A stretch of 10,538 bases of DNA from Oscillospiraceae bacterium (GCA_029240015.1 JARBTU010000036.1:1-10538), one strand, 5' to 3'; shown: positions 1 to 6,226, counted from the stretch's first letter. Numbers and translations are program-made. The notes: generated from the letters alone by a model not told the origin.

Positions 1-920
1 CCGACCGTTTCAGTTGTTTTAAGAATTGCTTTCACTTTAAAGCGGGAAAAAGCCCATTCATAAAGATTAATGGCGTCGTTATAGCAAAGAATTTTGCCGC
101 TTGGGTCGCTCATAGGGGCTCCCAGAGTAACCAAAAGATAGTTATATCCGTCTTTTGATGCAATGGAAATCAGGTTTCTTCCCGATTCATCGAGCGTTCC
201 TGTTTTGATTCCTTTTGCATATGGATAATAGTAAGGATTAGTACCATTGTTTTTTAGCAAGAGGTTTGTGTGATAAATATTTCTTTTTTCCGAATGTTTG
301 TTGGTGGCTTTCATGGTATGCTTATAGGTACCCGCAATCTCTAAAAATCCCGGTACAGACATTGCGTACTTGGTGATTAGATACATATCTTTTGCGGTAG
401 TATACTGGCTTGCATCAAAAAGTCCATGTGCATTCACGAAATTTGTTCCCGTTGCGCCGAGCTCTTTTGCTTTTTCGTTCATCATGGCAGTGAAATCGGG
501 AATGCTCCCTTTCCCAATATAATCGGCGATAATGCTACCCGCTTCGCAAGCGGATGGAAGAATACACGCATAAAGCAGATCTCTCATAGTGACTTTTTCA
601 CCTTGTCTGATGTCCGCATTGGATGCATTCTGCCCATAAAGCTCATCAAAAATATAAGATGGTGCGGTAACAACGGTTTTATCCAAATCCTTGGTTTGCT
701 CCATAGCGATGATAGCAGTCATAATTTTTGTGAGTGATGCAGGATACATCCTTTTATCGGCATTCTTTTCATAGATAACCGTTCCTGTATCGGTGTTGAC
801 CATATAAGCGGCTTGGCTGTTTACAGGATGAGTAGGAGTAAAAGCCGCATATGCGGGGATTGAGGATAAAAATATGCTAAAAACTGCCAAACAGGCAACA
901 ATTCTTTTAAACTTCTTCAT
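1..920 (-). CDS. DacF-type serine D-Ala-D-Ala carboxypeptidase, 3' end beyond window
   Basis: Low-molecular-weight penicillin-binding protein of peptidase family S11. It would trim the terminal D-Ala from peptidoglycan stem peptides outside the membrane. About 306 residues are visible. Residues 1-26 form a signal peptide (basic start, hydrophobic core, AYA before the predicted cleavage). The catalytic SxxK motif is SLTK (Ser62, Lys65). The KTG motif is at 239-241 in GIKTGTLDESG. The second active-site motif, normally SxN (SGN or SAN), reads S-A-C at 123-125 in LPSACEAG, so Cys stands where Asn is usual. The ATG at 918-920 is chosen because a signal peptide follows at once and an AGGAG site lies 9 bases upstream. 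The C-terminal beta domain and membrane anchor would lie outside the window. It is transcribed divergently from the metallophosphoesterase gene. The family call is firm; the physiological subtype (vegetative or sporulation) cannot be told. Confidence 0.93.
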   Translation of the reverse strand, partial: MKKFKRIVACLAVFSIFLSSIPAYAAFTPTHPVNSQAAYMVNTDTGTVIYEKNADKRMYPASLTKIMTAIIAMEQTKDLDKTVVTAPSYIFDELYGQNASNADIRQGEKVTMRDLLYACILPSACEAGSIIADYIGKGSIPDFTAMMNEKAKELGATGTNFVNAHGLFDASQYTTAKDMYLITKYAMSVPGFLEIAGTYKHTMKATNKHSEKRNIYHTNLLLKNNGTNPYYYPYAKGIKTGTLDESGRNLISIASKDGYNYLLVTLGAPMSDPSGKILCYNDAINLYEWAFSRFKVKAILKTTETV

Positions 921-975
921 ATTTAAGATCTCCTAGAGACAAAATTTAACAACGCATTTTTGCATGATTATTTTA

Positions 976-1004
976 ATTATAGCAGAACATTCTAGGAATA
1001 TAAA
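976..1004 (-). promoter_or_regulatory. Extended -10 promoter for the DacF-type gene
   Basis: On the minus strand a TGC-TATAAT extended -10 element (TATAAT at 976-981, TG at 983-984) lies 17 bp from a weak -35, TTTATA (999-1004). Transcription would begin near 969, about 50 bases before the start codon. A good TGnTATAAT can compensate for a poor -35 in sigma-A promoters. Confidence 0.65.
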
Positions 1005-1083
1005 GATTATTTTTGAATAAAACGAAAGATAATTTGGATTAAATTATTCCATAAAAATATTATGAAATAAATGGGTATAAATC

Positions 1084-1112
1084 TTTACGTTTATAAAAAA
1101 AAATGATAGAAT
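1084..1112 (+). promoter_or_regulatory. Extended -10 promoter for the metallophosphoesterase/VanY unit
   Basis: TTTACG (1084-1089), a 17-bp spacer, then TGA-TAGAAT (-10 at 1107-1112) with the extended TG. It lies about 65 bp before the ATG at 1176 and is divergent from the promoter at 976-1004. The very AT-rich DNA between and around the two promoters shows no gene. Confidence 0.55.
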
Positions 1113-1175
1113 TAAAACGGACTAAAAAGAATTAAAATCATTTTTTTATAGACATTTTTGCAGGAGGGCTTTTTA

Positions 1176-1871
1176 ATGATTTTTGTTACAGGAGATTTGC
1201 ATGGAGATGTCGAGCGATTTAAAAATCCTGAAATAAAAAAACTGCGCAAAGGGGATACTCTTATTATTTGCGGAGATTTTGGATTTATATGGACCGGAGA
1301 TAAAAAAGAACAAAAAATATTAAAATGGATAGGTAAGCACAAGTTTAATGTGTTGTTCGTAGAGGGCTGTCATGATAACTATGATTTGTTAAACGGATAT
1401 GAAACCAGCGAATGGAATGGTGGGAATGTGCGACGGATTTCGGGCAATTTGATGCAGCTTTGCAGGGGAGAACTCTTTGAAATAGAAGGCAAGAAAGTTT
1501 TTGCTTTCGGCGGAGGGGACAGTGATGACCACGACGAAAGGATTGAAAATGAATTGTGGTGGAAAGAAGAACAACCGACGACTCAGCAAATTCAAAGCGC
1601 TGCCGACAAATTGACACAAGAAGATTATAAAGTTGATTATATCGTCACCCATGATGCACCTGCTAAACTTAAAGGGTTTATTAATATTGAAGATAATGAC
1701 TGCAGTTATATCAACTCGTTTTTTGATTTAATTGCACAAAACTGTGAATTTTCAATGTGGTATTTTGGAAAATATCATGTTGATAAAATTGTGCCCCCAA
1801 GATATAGGGCAGTTTTTAGAGATATAGTGAGAACAGAGCCCAAGTCCAAAGATAAAAGAAAAAGTAAATAG
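1176..1871 (+). CDS. Calcineurin-like metallophosphoesterase with altered metal-site residues
   Basis: A 231-residue cytoplasmic protein of the short Firmicute/phage calcineurin-like phosphoesterase family; the substrate is unknown. Metal-site motifs visible in order: GDLHGD (Asp7, His9), GDFG (Asp34), GCHDN (65-68), VTHDAP (His159) and FGKYH (198-202 region, ending in His201). The family norm is GNH(D/E) and GHxH, so Asn is replaced by Cys65 and the first His of the last motif by Lys199; both usually serve the second metal. The tail from about 219 is lysine-rich. The ATG at 1176 is preferred over a TTG 18 bases upstream because AGGAGG (1162-1167) sits 8 bases before the ATG and overlaps the longer reading. 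The VanY gene follows after 32 bp with no terminator, so they probably share a transcript. Family membership is firm, activity less so. Confidence 0.85.
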   Translation: MIFVTGDLHGDVERFKNPEIKKLRKGDTLIICGDFGFIWTGDKKEQKILKWIGKHKFNVLFVEGCHDNYDLLNGYETSEWNGGNVRRISGNLMQLCRGELFEIEGKKVFAFGGGDSDDHDERIENELWWKEEQPTTQQIQSAADKLTQEDYKVDYIVTHDAPAKLKGFINIEDNDCSYINSFFDLIAQNCEFSMWYFGKYHVDKIVPPRYRAVFRDIVRTEPKSKDKRKSK

Positions 1872-1903
1872 GATCGTTTTAGCGTAGTAGGAAGGAGATT
1901 TCT

Positions 1904-2968
1904 GTGAGAAATCGATTAAAATTAGGTGCATTAGCGTTAATTCTACTGATAATAAGCGGCACTATGAGTGCCTGTGATAAGAAAGTCAGTGATGTGATGG
2001 GCGACAAGGCTTCAAGCATTGTTTCTGAAAATATCAGTTCAGTGAAAGATGATGTTTCTTCCATTGTTTCAAGTGATGGAGAGATGCAATCTTCTTCCTT
2101 TTCAAGCAGCACTTTAATTTCGAGTAATGCTATTAAAGTAACAGGGATTTCACTTTCTATGACACAAGTTTCGCTCATTGTTGGTGAGAAAAAGATGCCT
2201 ATTGTTGCGATGACGCCAAAAAATGCGATGAATAAAGATGAAGTCTGGACGAGTTCCGACAGTAAGATTGCCAGCGTTGATAAGGTCGGGAATATATTAG
2301 GTATCAGCAAGGGCTCCTGTGTTGTTACAGTGACTTCAGTTTCGAATCCGGGAGTTTCTGCAAAAGTTAGTGTAACAGTTAAAGCTTCAGCTGTTGACGC
2401 TTCCACGAATGCAGATTGGAGATTAAAACTTGTTAACAAGCAAAATGCTATTGACGATAGTTATTATGTTCCGATTGGGACGATAAGAGGAATCAAAGTC
2501 GACAGCAGGATTATTGATGATACTGAAAAACTTTTACAGGCAGCAAAAAAAGACGGAGTGAGTATTGGGTTGATGTCTGGATACAGGTCGATATCCTATC
2601 AAAAAGATCTGCTTGACCGAAATGTAACAGAACGGATGAACCAAGGAATGTCTTATAAAAATGCACTTGCCGATGCATTAATCTCAGTTGCTCCTCCCGG
2701 AAAGAGCGAACATAACTTAGGCTTAGCCATTGACTTTTCAAGTTCGACCTCAGCAGATTTGAACGAATCATTTCAAAATACACCGCAAGGGAAATGGCTC
2801 AAAAAACATGCTCGAGAATACGGCTTTATTTTAAGGTACCCTAAAAACAAGCAAAGCATAACCCAGTATACCTATGAGCCATGGCATTTTAGGTACGTTG
2901 GAGTAGAGAGTGCTAAAAAAATTGAAGCATCGGGACTTTGTTTTGAAGAATGGTTGGAACGAAAATAG
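1904..2968 (+). CDS. Lipoprotein with IG-like (BIG2) domain and VanY-type D,D-carboxypeptidase domain
   Basis: A 354-residue surface protein. Residues 1-23 are a lipoprotein signal peptide with a loose lipobox (M-S-A before Cys24). Residues 30-75 are a Ser-rich linker. Residues about 77-160 are a bacterial Ig-like group 2 domain, with the typical W-T-SSDSKIASVD-GNILGISKGSC pattern. Residues about 170-350 are a VanY/M15B D-alanyl-D-alanine carboxypeptidase domain. The zinc site is visible as SEHNLGLAID (His270, Asp277) and EPWHFRYVG (catalytic Glu326, His328). It would cleave D-Ala-D-Ala in peptidoglycan stems on the outer membrane face. The start is GTG, supported by GAAGGAGA 5 bases upstream (1891-1898) and by the signal peptide. 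No VanS/VanR/VanH/VanA-type neighbour is present, so this looks like wall remodelling and not glycopeptide resistance. The M15B call is firm; lipidation is likely. Confidence 0.92.
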   Translation: MRNRLKLGALALILLIISGTMSACDKKVSDVMGDKASSIVSENISSVKDDVSSIVSSDGEMQSSSFSSSTLISSNAIKVTGISLSMTQVSLIVGEKKMPIVAMTPKNAMNKDEVWTSSDSKIASVDKVGNILGISKGSCVVTVTSVSNPGVSAKVSVTVKASAVDASTNADWRLKLVNKQNAIDDSYYVPIGTIRGIKVDSRIIDDTEKLLQAAKKDGVSIGLMSGYRSISYQKDLLDRNVTERMNQGMSYKNALADALISVAPPGKSEHNLGLAIDFSSSTSADLNESFQNTPQGKWLKKHAREYGFILRYPKNKQSITQYTYEPWHFRYVGVESAKKIEASGLCFEEWLERK

Positions 2969-3046
2969 CGGTTCTAAAAAGACAAGGCAATGGTTAAGCC
3001 TTCATTATATTCACGAATGTTATAAATGAAGAATTTTAAGCATATC

Positions 3047-3080
3047 AAAAACAGGTATCTTTTATAAGATACCTGTTTTT
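3047..3080 (+). terminator. Intrinsic terminator after the VanY gene
   Basis: A perfect 15-bp inverted repeat (3047-3061 and 3066-3080) with a TTAT loop. The right arm ends in TTTTT. It closes the metallophosphoesterase/VanY unit. A-tract and T-tract symmetry means it could also work in the other direction. The rest of 2969-3160 contains no gene that I can support. Confidence 0.85.
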
Positions 3081-3160
3081 ATGTCTATAAGAGATTATTA
3101 TAAAAGGCTCTTTATTGGCTATTTGGGTTAAATTAATAAAAATAGGAGGAAAGAGTATTT

Positions 3161-3415
3161 ATGAGAAAAAGGTTAGGGAAGGTAATATTTTATTTGTTGT
3201 CTGATTGTGTGGCCGGAACGGTTGTATCGGCCTCGATAAGTGCATTTGCGGCAGCAACAACAAACAACAGCGTAATGCTCACAAACGCTTGGAAAAAAAT
3301 CAACTCCAAATGGTACTACTTCGATAAAGACGGCTATATGCTATCCAGTACAACAAAAAAGCTAGGGAAAAAAGCTTATAAGTTTGATAAAAACGGAATT
3401 TGTTTAAATCCGTAA
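3161..3415 (+). CDS. Small secreted protein with two cell-wall-binding-type repeats
   Basis: An 84-residue protein with a signal peptide (basic MRKRLGK, hydrophobic stretch to about residue 31, SAFAA cleavage region). The mature part of about 53 residues is two aromatic/glycine repeats of the CW_binding_1 (choline/glucan-binding) type. The first, around 44-61, reads WKKINSKWYYFDKDGYML. The second, around 65-82, is degenerate (KFDKNGICL). AGGAGGA (3144-3150) is 10 bases before the ATG. Repeats of this kind normally occur in tandem arrays attached to an enzyme, so a stand-alone pair is unusual. A terminator follows within 10 bases of the stop, so this is not simply a frameshifted start of a longer gene in this sequence. 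Asp15 and Cys16 inside the hydrophobic stretch are odd for a signal peptide. It may be a remnant or a small wall-associated protein; function unknown. A TATAAA at 3099-3104 could be its -10, but no matching -35 is seen. Confidence 0.75.
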   Translation: MRKRLGKVIFYLLSDCVAGTVVSASISAFAAATTNNSVMLTNAWKKINSKWYYFDKDGYMLSSTTKKLGKKAYKFDKNGICLNP

Positions 3416-3420
3416 TTAAG

Positions 3421-3469
3421 GAAAGAAACAAGGCTCATTTAATTATCATTAAATGAGCCTGTTTCTTTC
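3421..3469 (+). terminator. Long terminator hairpin after the small wall-binding protein
   Basis: Arms 3421-3442 and 3449-3469 pair almost perfectly (about 21 bp with one bulged A at 3430) around a 6-base loop. The right arm ends GTTTCTTTC. It lies directly behind the stop codon at 3415. Confidence 0.8.
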
Positions 3470-3496
3470 TATGGTATGAGTTAAGATTAGAAGGCA

Positions 3497-3531
3497 CAAA
3501 AAAGGTATTGAGTATCTCAATACCTTTTTTG
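3497..3531 (-). terminator. Bidirectional terminator between convergent genes (end of glnN-type gene)
   Basis: A perfect 16-bp inverted repeat (3497-3512 and 3516-3531) with a 3-base loop; the arms begin CAAAAAAGG and end CCTTTTTTG. It provides a T-tract on both strands, so it can end the leftward type III glutamine synthetase transcript and back up the preceding terminator for the rightward one. Confidence 0.85.
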
Positions 3532-3567
3532 CAAATATAAATAAAATAAATTAAGAAATGTTCAAAA

Positions 3568-5658
3568 TTATACGTTGAAGAGAAGCTGGCCGTATGTTGG
3601 ATATGGCCAGTATTTTTCGCCAACCAAAGTCTCAATTTCGTCAGCAACAGCACGAAGCTCCTGCATAGCAACGAATACGGTTTCTTTGTAATATGTCGCT
3701 AATTCCAACTCGCTGGAGCAGTTCTTAACGTCAAGCAGAGATTGCTCCAATTCCTCTGTTTTCTTATATAGGGAGGATGAAAGAAGAGAAAGCTTTTCGA
3801 TAATCTGCGTTTCAGCATCAGAACTGATTGAAGAAGAAATCGCTTTCTTAGCAACGACCGTATCAGCAAGTTCTTTGACATAAGAAATAGCAGCAGGAAG
3901 AATGTCTTTTTTAACCATATCAAGCATTGTTAGTGCTTCAATGTTAATGGTCTTTCCGTAACCCTCTAACAGAATCTCATATCTCGAATGAAGTTCGGTT
4001 TCGGTAAAAACTTTATGTTTTAGAAATAATTTTACATTTTTATCACTTACAAAGTAAGGAAGAGCTTCAGGAGTAGATTTCAAATTATATAGCCCGCGAG
4101 CTTCTGCTTCTTTTACCCACTCATCAGCATAGTTGTTGCCGTTGAAGATAATTCTCTTATGAGTTTTAATGGTGGATTTGATAAGGTCATTTAAAGCAGC
4201 TGTAAAGTCAGATACACCTTCAAGCGTATCTGCAAATTGAGATAATGCTTCAGCAACAATCGTATTAAGAATTACGTTTGGACCTGAGATGGAGAAAGTT
4301 GAACCAAGCATACGGAACTCAAATTTGTTTCCGGTAAATGCAAAAGGAGAAGTACGGTTTCTGTCAGTTGTATCTTTAGGGAAGTTTGGCAATACATCTA
4401 CGCCGATTTTCATTACAGATGTTTCTCTTCCCTCATAAGCGGAACCGCTGTCGATTGCTTCCAAGATTTCAGTTAGCTCGTCGCCCAAGAACATTGAAAC
4501 AATTGCAGGAGGAGCCTCGTTAGCGCCCAAGCGATGGTCGTTTCCAGCGTTTGCAACAGAGATTCTTAGAAGATCTTGATACTCGTCAACAGCTTTGATT
4601 ACTGCACACAAGAACAACAAGAACTGTGCATTCTCATATGGTGATTTTCCAGGTTCCAAAAGGTTTACGCCTGTATTTGTTGAAACAGACCAGTTGTTAT
4701 GTTTACCGCTTCCGTTTACGCCGGCAAATGGTTTTTCATGCAACAAGCAAACAAGACCGTGACGAGTTGCAACTTTTTTCATCATTTCCATAGTTAACTG
4801 GTTGTGGTCGGTAGCAATGTTAGTAGTAGTAAAAATTGGAGCAAGCTCATGCTGTGCAGGAGCAACTTCGTTGTGTTTTGTTTTAGCCAGGATGCCAAGT
4901 TTCCAAAGTTCCTCATCAAGCTCTTTCATATAGGCTGCTACACGAGGTTTGATAGCACCGAAGTAATGATCTTCAAGTTCTTGCCCCTTTGGAGGCTTTG
5001 CGCCGAAAAGAGTTCTTCCTGTATAGATAAGGTCTTTTCTTTGGTCATACAAAGTTTTGTCAATTAGGAAGTATTCCTGCTCAGGACCAACTGTGGTCAA
5101 TACGCGGGAAACATCTTCGTTGCCAAAAAGTTTAAGCACTCTCAATGCCTGTTTATTGATTGCTTCCATAGAACGAAGCAAAGGAGTTTTCTTGTCTAAG
5201 GCTTCTCCGCCGTATGAACAGAAAGCAGTCGGGATGCAAAGGATGCCGTCTTTGATAAATGCATAGGATGTTGGATCCCAAGCAGTATATCCTCTGGCCT
5301 CAAAAGTAGCTCTAAGTCCGCCCGATGGGAAGCTGGATGCGTCCGGCTCACCTTTAATCAATTCTTTTCCCGAAAATTCCATGATTATAGTTCCGTCAGC
5401 GTTTGGGGAAATAAAGCTGTCATGTTTTTCAGCAGTGATGCCTGTCATCGGTTGGAACCAGTGAGTAAAGTGAGTAACTCCTTTTTCAATAGCCCAGTCT
5501 TTCATTGCGTTTGCAACAATGTTAGCAATAGAAGAATCAAGAGTCTTTCCGTCTTGAATCGTTTTTTTCAGAGCCTTGTATGTATCCTTTGGGAGCCTTT
5601 CTTTCATCACTGCATCGTTAAAAACCATGCTGCCAAATAATGTTGACATGTTATTCAT
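3568..5658 (-). CDS. glnN: Glutamine synthetase type III (GSIII)
   Basis: A 696-residue enzyme forming glutamine from glutamate, ammonia and ATP. The length fits GSIII (about 700), not GSI (about 440-470). Motifs read along the protein: HWFQPMTG (66-73), GGLRATFEARGYTAWDP (113-129), GPEQEYF (191-197), KHNEVAPAQHE (261-271), GKHNNWS (318-324), RLGANEAPP (376-384) and the GSIII signature region DRNRTSPFAFTGNKFEFR (432-449). All are intact. The ATG at 5658 is set by AGGAGG 7 bases upstream (5666-5671 on the other strand). The gene is convergent with the envelope genes and divergent from the type I glutamine synthetase gene. Its leader carries a promoter, a competing hairpin/terminator pair and a hairpin reaching into the ribosome binding site. 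These are listed separately and suggest control by transcription antitermination. Confidence 0.97.
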   Translation of the reverse strand: MNNMSTLFGSMVFNDAVMKERLPKDTYKALKKTIQDGKTLDSSIANIVANAMKDWAIEKGVTHFTHWFQPMTGITAEKHDSFISPNADGTIIMEFSGKELIKGEPDASSFPSGGLRATFEARGYTAWDPTSYAFIKDGILCIPTAFCSYGGEALDKKTPLLRSMEAINKQALRVLKLFGNEDVSRVLTTVGPEQEYFLIDKTLYDQRKDLIYTGRTLFGAKPPKGQELEDHYFGAIKPRVAAYMKELDEELWKLGILAKTKHNEVAPAQHELAPIFTTTNIATDHNQLTMEMMKKVATRHGLVCLLHEKPFAGVNGSGKHNNWSVSTNTGVNLLEPGKSPYENAQFLLFLCAVIKAVDEYQDLLRISVANAGNDHRLGANEAPPAIVSMFLGDELTEILEAIDSGSAYEGRETSVMKIGVDVLPNFPKDTTDRNRTSPFAFTGNKFEFRMLGSTFSISGPNVILNTIVAEALSQFADTLEGVSDFTAALNDLIKSTIKTHKRIIFNGNNYADEWVKEAEARGLYNLKSTPEALPYFVSDKNVKLFLKHKVFTETELHSRYEILLEGYGKTINIEALTMLDMVKKDILPAAISYVKELADTVVAKKAISSSISSDAETQIIEKLSLLSSSLYKKTEELEQSLLDVKNCSSELELATYYKETVFVAMQELRAVADEIETLVGEKYWPYPTYGQLLFNV

Positions 5659-5665
5659 TATAATG

Positions 5666-5694
5666 CCTCCTAAAAATTTATAATAATTTTTAGG
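5666..5694 (-). promoter_or_regulatory. glnN ribosome binding site partly inside a leader hairpin
   Basis: The AGGAGG site of glnN (5666-5671, minus strand) overlaps a perfect 10-bp inverted repeat (5669-5678 with 5685-5694, 6-base loop at 5679-5684). Half of the ribosome binding site (AGG at 5669-5671) is the end of the stem. Most pairs are A-U, so the stem is weak and may only tune translation. Confidence 0.5.
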
Positions 5695-5752
5695 CCATCC
5701 GGGTTATCAGGTGGCCAATATAAGCAATATGTACGTATGCTATAAAAACAAT

Positions 5753-5788
5753 AAAAAAGCGCTGTAGGTTTTTTTCTCCCTACAGCGC
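5753..5788 (-). terminator. Intrinsic terminator in the glnN leader (attenuator)
   Basis: On the minus strand a perfect 10-bp GC-rich stem (GCGCTGTAGG at 5779-5788 with CCTACAGCGC at 5759-5768), a 10-base A-rich loop, then six T (5753-5758). It lies about 10 bases after the predicted transcription start and about 95 bases before the glnN ATG. A terminator placed between promoter and gene in the same direction is the hallmark of attenuation. Reading in the opposite direction it has no T-tract and there is no gene for it to end. Confidence 0.85.
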
Positions 5789-5797
5789 CATTGCTGT
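5782..5797 (-). promoter_or_regulatory. Candidate ANTAR-protein binding hairpin (antiterminator) at the 5' end of glnN RNA
   Basis: The minus strand reads ACAGC-AATGGC-GCTGT: a 5-bp stem closed by a six-base loop with A at loop position 1 and G at position 4, the conserved bases of ANTAR target hairpins. The 3' arm GCTGT (5782-5786) is also part of the 5' arm of the terminator at 5753-5788, so only one of the two can form. The regulator encoded after glnA in this window has an ANTAR domain. Known ANTAR sites usually have two such hairpins; I see only one here, because the predicted transcript begins at about 5799. Confidence 0.6.
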
Positions 5798-5805
5798 TTA
5801 AAAAT

Positions 5806-5834
5806 AATATACACCAAATAAAAATATTTGTCAA
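5806..5834 (-). promoter_or_regulatory. glnN promoter
   Basis: Minus strand: consensus TTGACA (5829-5834), 17-bp spacer, TATATT (5806-5811). The predicted start is near 5799-5800, placing the hexaloop hairpin immediately at the 5' end of the RNA and leaving a leader of about 140 bases before the ATG. Confidence 0.8.
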
Positions 5835-5910
5835 CTATAAATTTTATTACGAAAGTTATAAAAATTTGTTATCAAAAACAGTAAAAATTCAATTATTTAG
5901 GTGAATGAAG

Positions 5911-5939
5911 TTGACATTGATCGGAGAATCTTATATAAT
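5911..5939 (+). promoter_or_regulatory. Perfect-consensus sigma-A promoter for a non-coding transcript
   Basis: TTGACA (5911-5916), exactly 17 bp, TATAAT (5934-5939). It faces right, back to back with the glnN promoter, with about 75 bp of AT-rich DNA between the two -35 boxes. The nearest protein gene in this direction begins 490 bp away, beyond a terminator. Confidence 0.85.
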
Positions 5940-5945
5940 GTACAA

Positions 5946-6168
5946 CGAACAATGAAGTTCACAAAAGGGTACAAGAAAAACGATCTTTGTGCCCTCTATT
6001 GGCGTACCTGTTTTTAACAGAATGCATTAGCAGTGAATGAGCAATACGATAAGACATGATATTCCGTCATACACAAAAAATAGAACCTTATATCATAGAA
6101 AACATTTATTTTTTACATACATGCGTCATCAAAATAGGTTTCATTATTTGATGGCGTATTTTGTTTTT
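5946..6168 (+). ncRNA. Candidate small RNA of about 220 nt between glnN and glnA
   Basis: Delimited by a perfect-consensus promoter upstream and an intrinsic terminator at its end. The 5' end could form GAAC-AATGAA-GTTC (5947-5960), a 4-bp stem with a six-base loop that again has A1 and G4. Next is a larger hairpin, with GGGTACAAGA (5967-5976) facing TCTTTGTGCCC (5984-5994) with one bulge, and a small CTGTT/AACAG hairpin at 6008-6020. The only start codon near the 5' end would give 21 residues without a ribosome binding site, so I do not call a peptide. It does not match 6S, tmRNA, SRP RNA, RNase P or a T-box as far as I can recognise. By analogy with EutX/Rli55-type RNAs it might bind the ANTAR regulator; that is inference. 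Confidence 0.45.
6121..6168 (+). terminator. Intrinsic terminator of the candidate small RNA
   Basis: A 13-bp stem (6121-6133 with 6147-6159, including two G-U pairs) and a 13-base loop, followed by TTTTGTTTTT (6159-6168). It lies some 260 bp before glnA, separating the strong upstream promoter from that gene unless read-through occurs. Confidence 0.75.
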
Positions 6169-6197
6169 ATAGTGACAAAATAATTGGAAGGTTTCAC

Positions 6198-6226
6198 TTG
6201 ACGATAAAGTAATATTAGATTATGAT
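6198..6226 (+). promoter_or_regulatory. Upstream promoter candidate for glnA
   Basis: TTGACG (6198-6203), 17 bp, TATGAT (6221-6226): five of six matches in each box. It lies just past the small-RNA terminator and would give glnA a leader of about 200 bases. At its predicted start a TCTT/AAGA stem with hexaloop CATGAT (6234-6247) can form; loop position 4 is G but position 1 is C. Confidence 0.6.

Noticed and set aside
426..737. A 103-codon plus-strand open frame
   Set aside because: It lies wholly antisense to the carboxypeptidase gene, whose motifs are in the minus frame. No ribosome binding site or recognisable protein pattern.
1879..2439. A 186-codon minus-strand open frame
   Set aside because: Antisense shadow of the Ser-rich and IG-like part of the VanY lipoprotein; its composition follows from the opposite codons.
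3000..3031. Inverted repeat CTTCATT/AATGAAG after the VanY gene
   Set aside because: Short, AT-rich and with a large loop; the perfect terminator 16 bases further on explains the region better.
5725..5743. AGCA-based hairpin in the glnN leader with a possible six-base loop CGTACA
   Set aside because: It needs a bulge to form, and the loop lacks A1 and G4, so it does not serve as the missing second ANTAR hairpin.
5952..6017. A 21-codon open frame at the 5' end of the candidate small RNA
   Set aside because: Its ATG is about 6 bases from the predicted RNA start and has no ribosome binding site; the peptide has no recognisable features.
5940..6170. T-box, 6S RNA or glutamine riboswitch in the plus-strand non-coding region
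   Set aside because: No T-box consensus, no 5'/3' end pairing like 6S, and no match to the cyanobacterial glutamine motifs that I can recognise.
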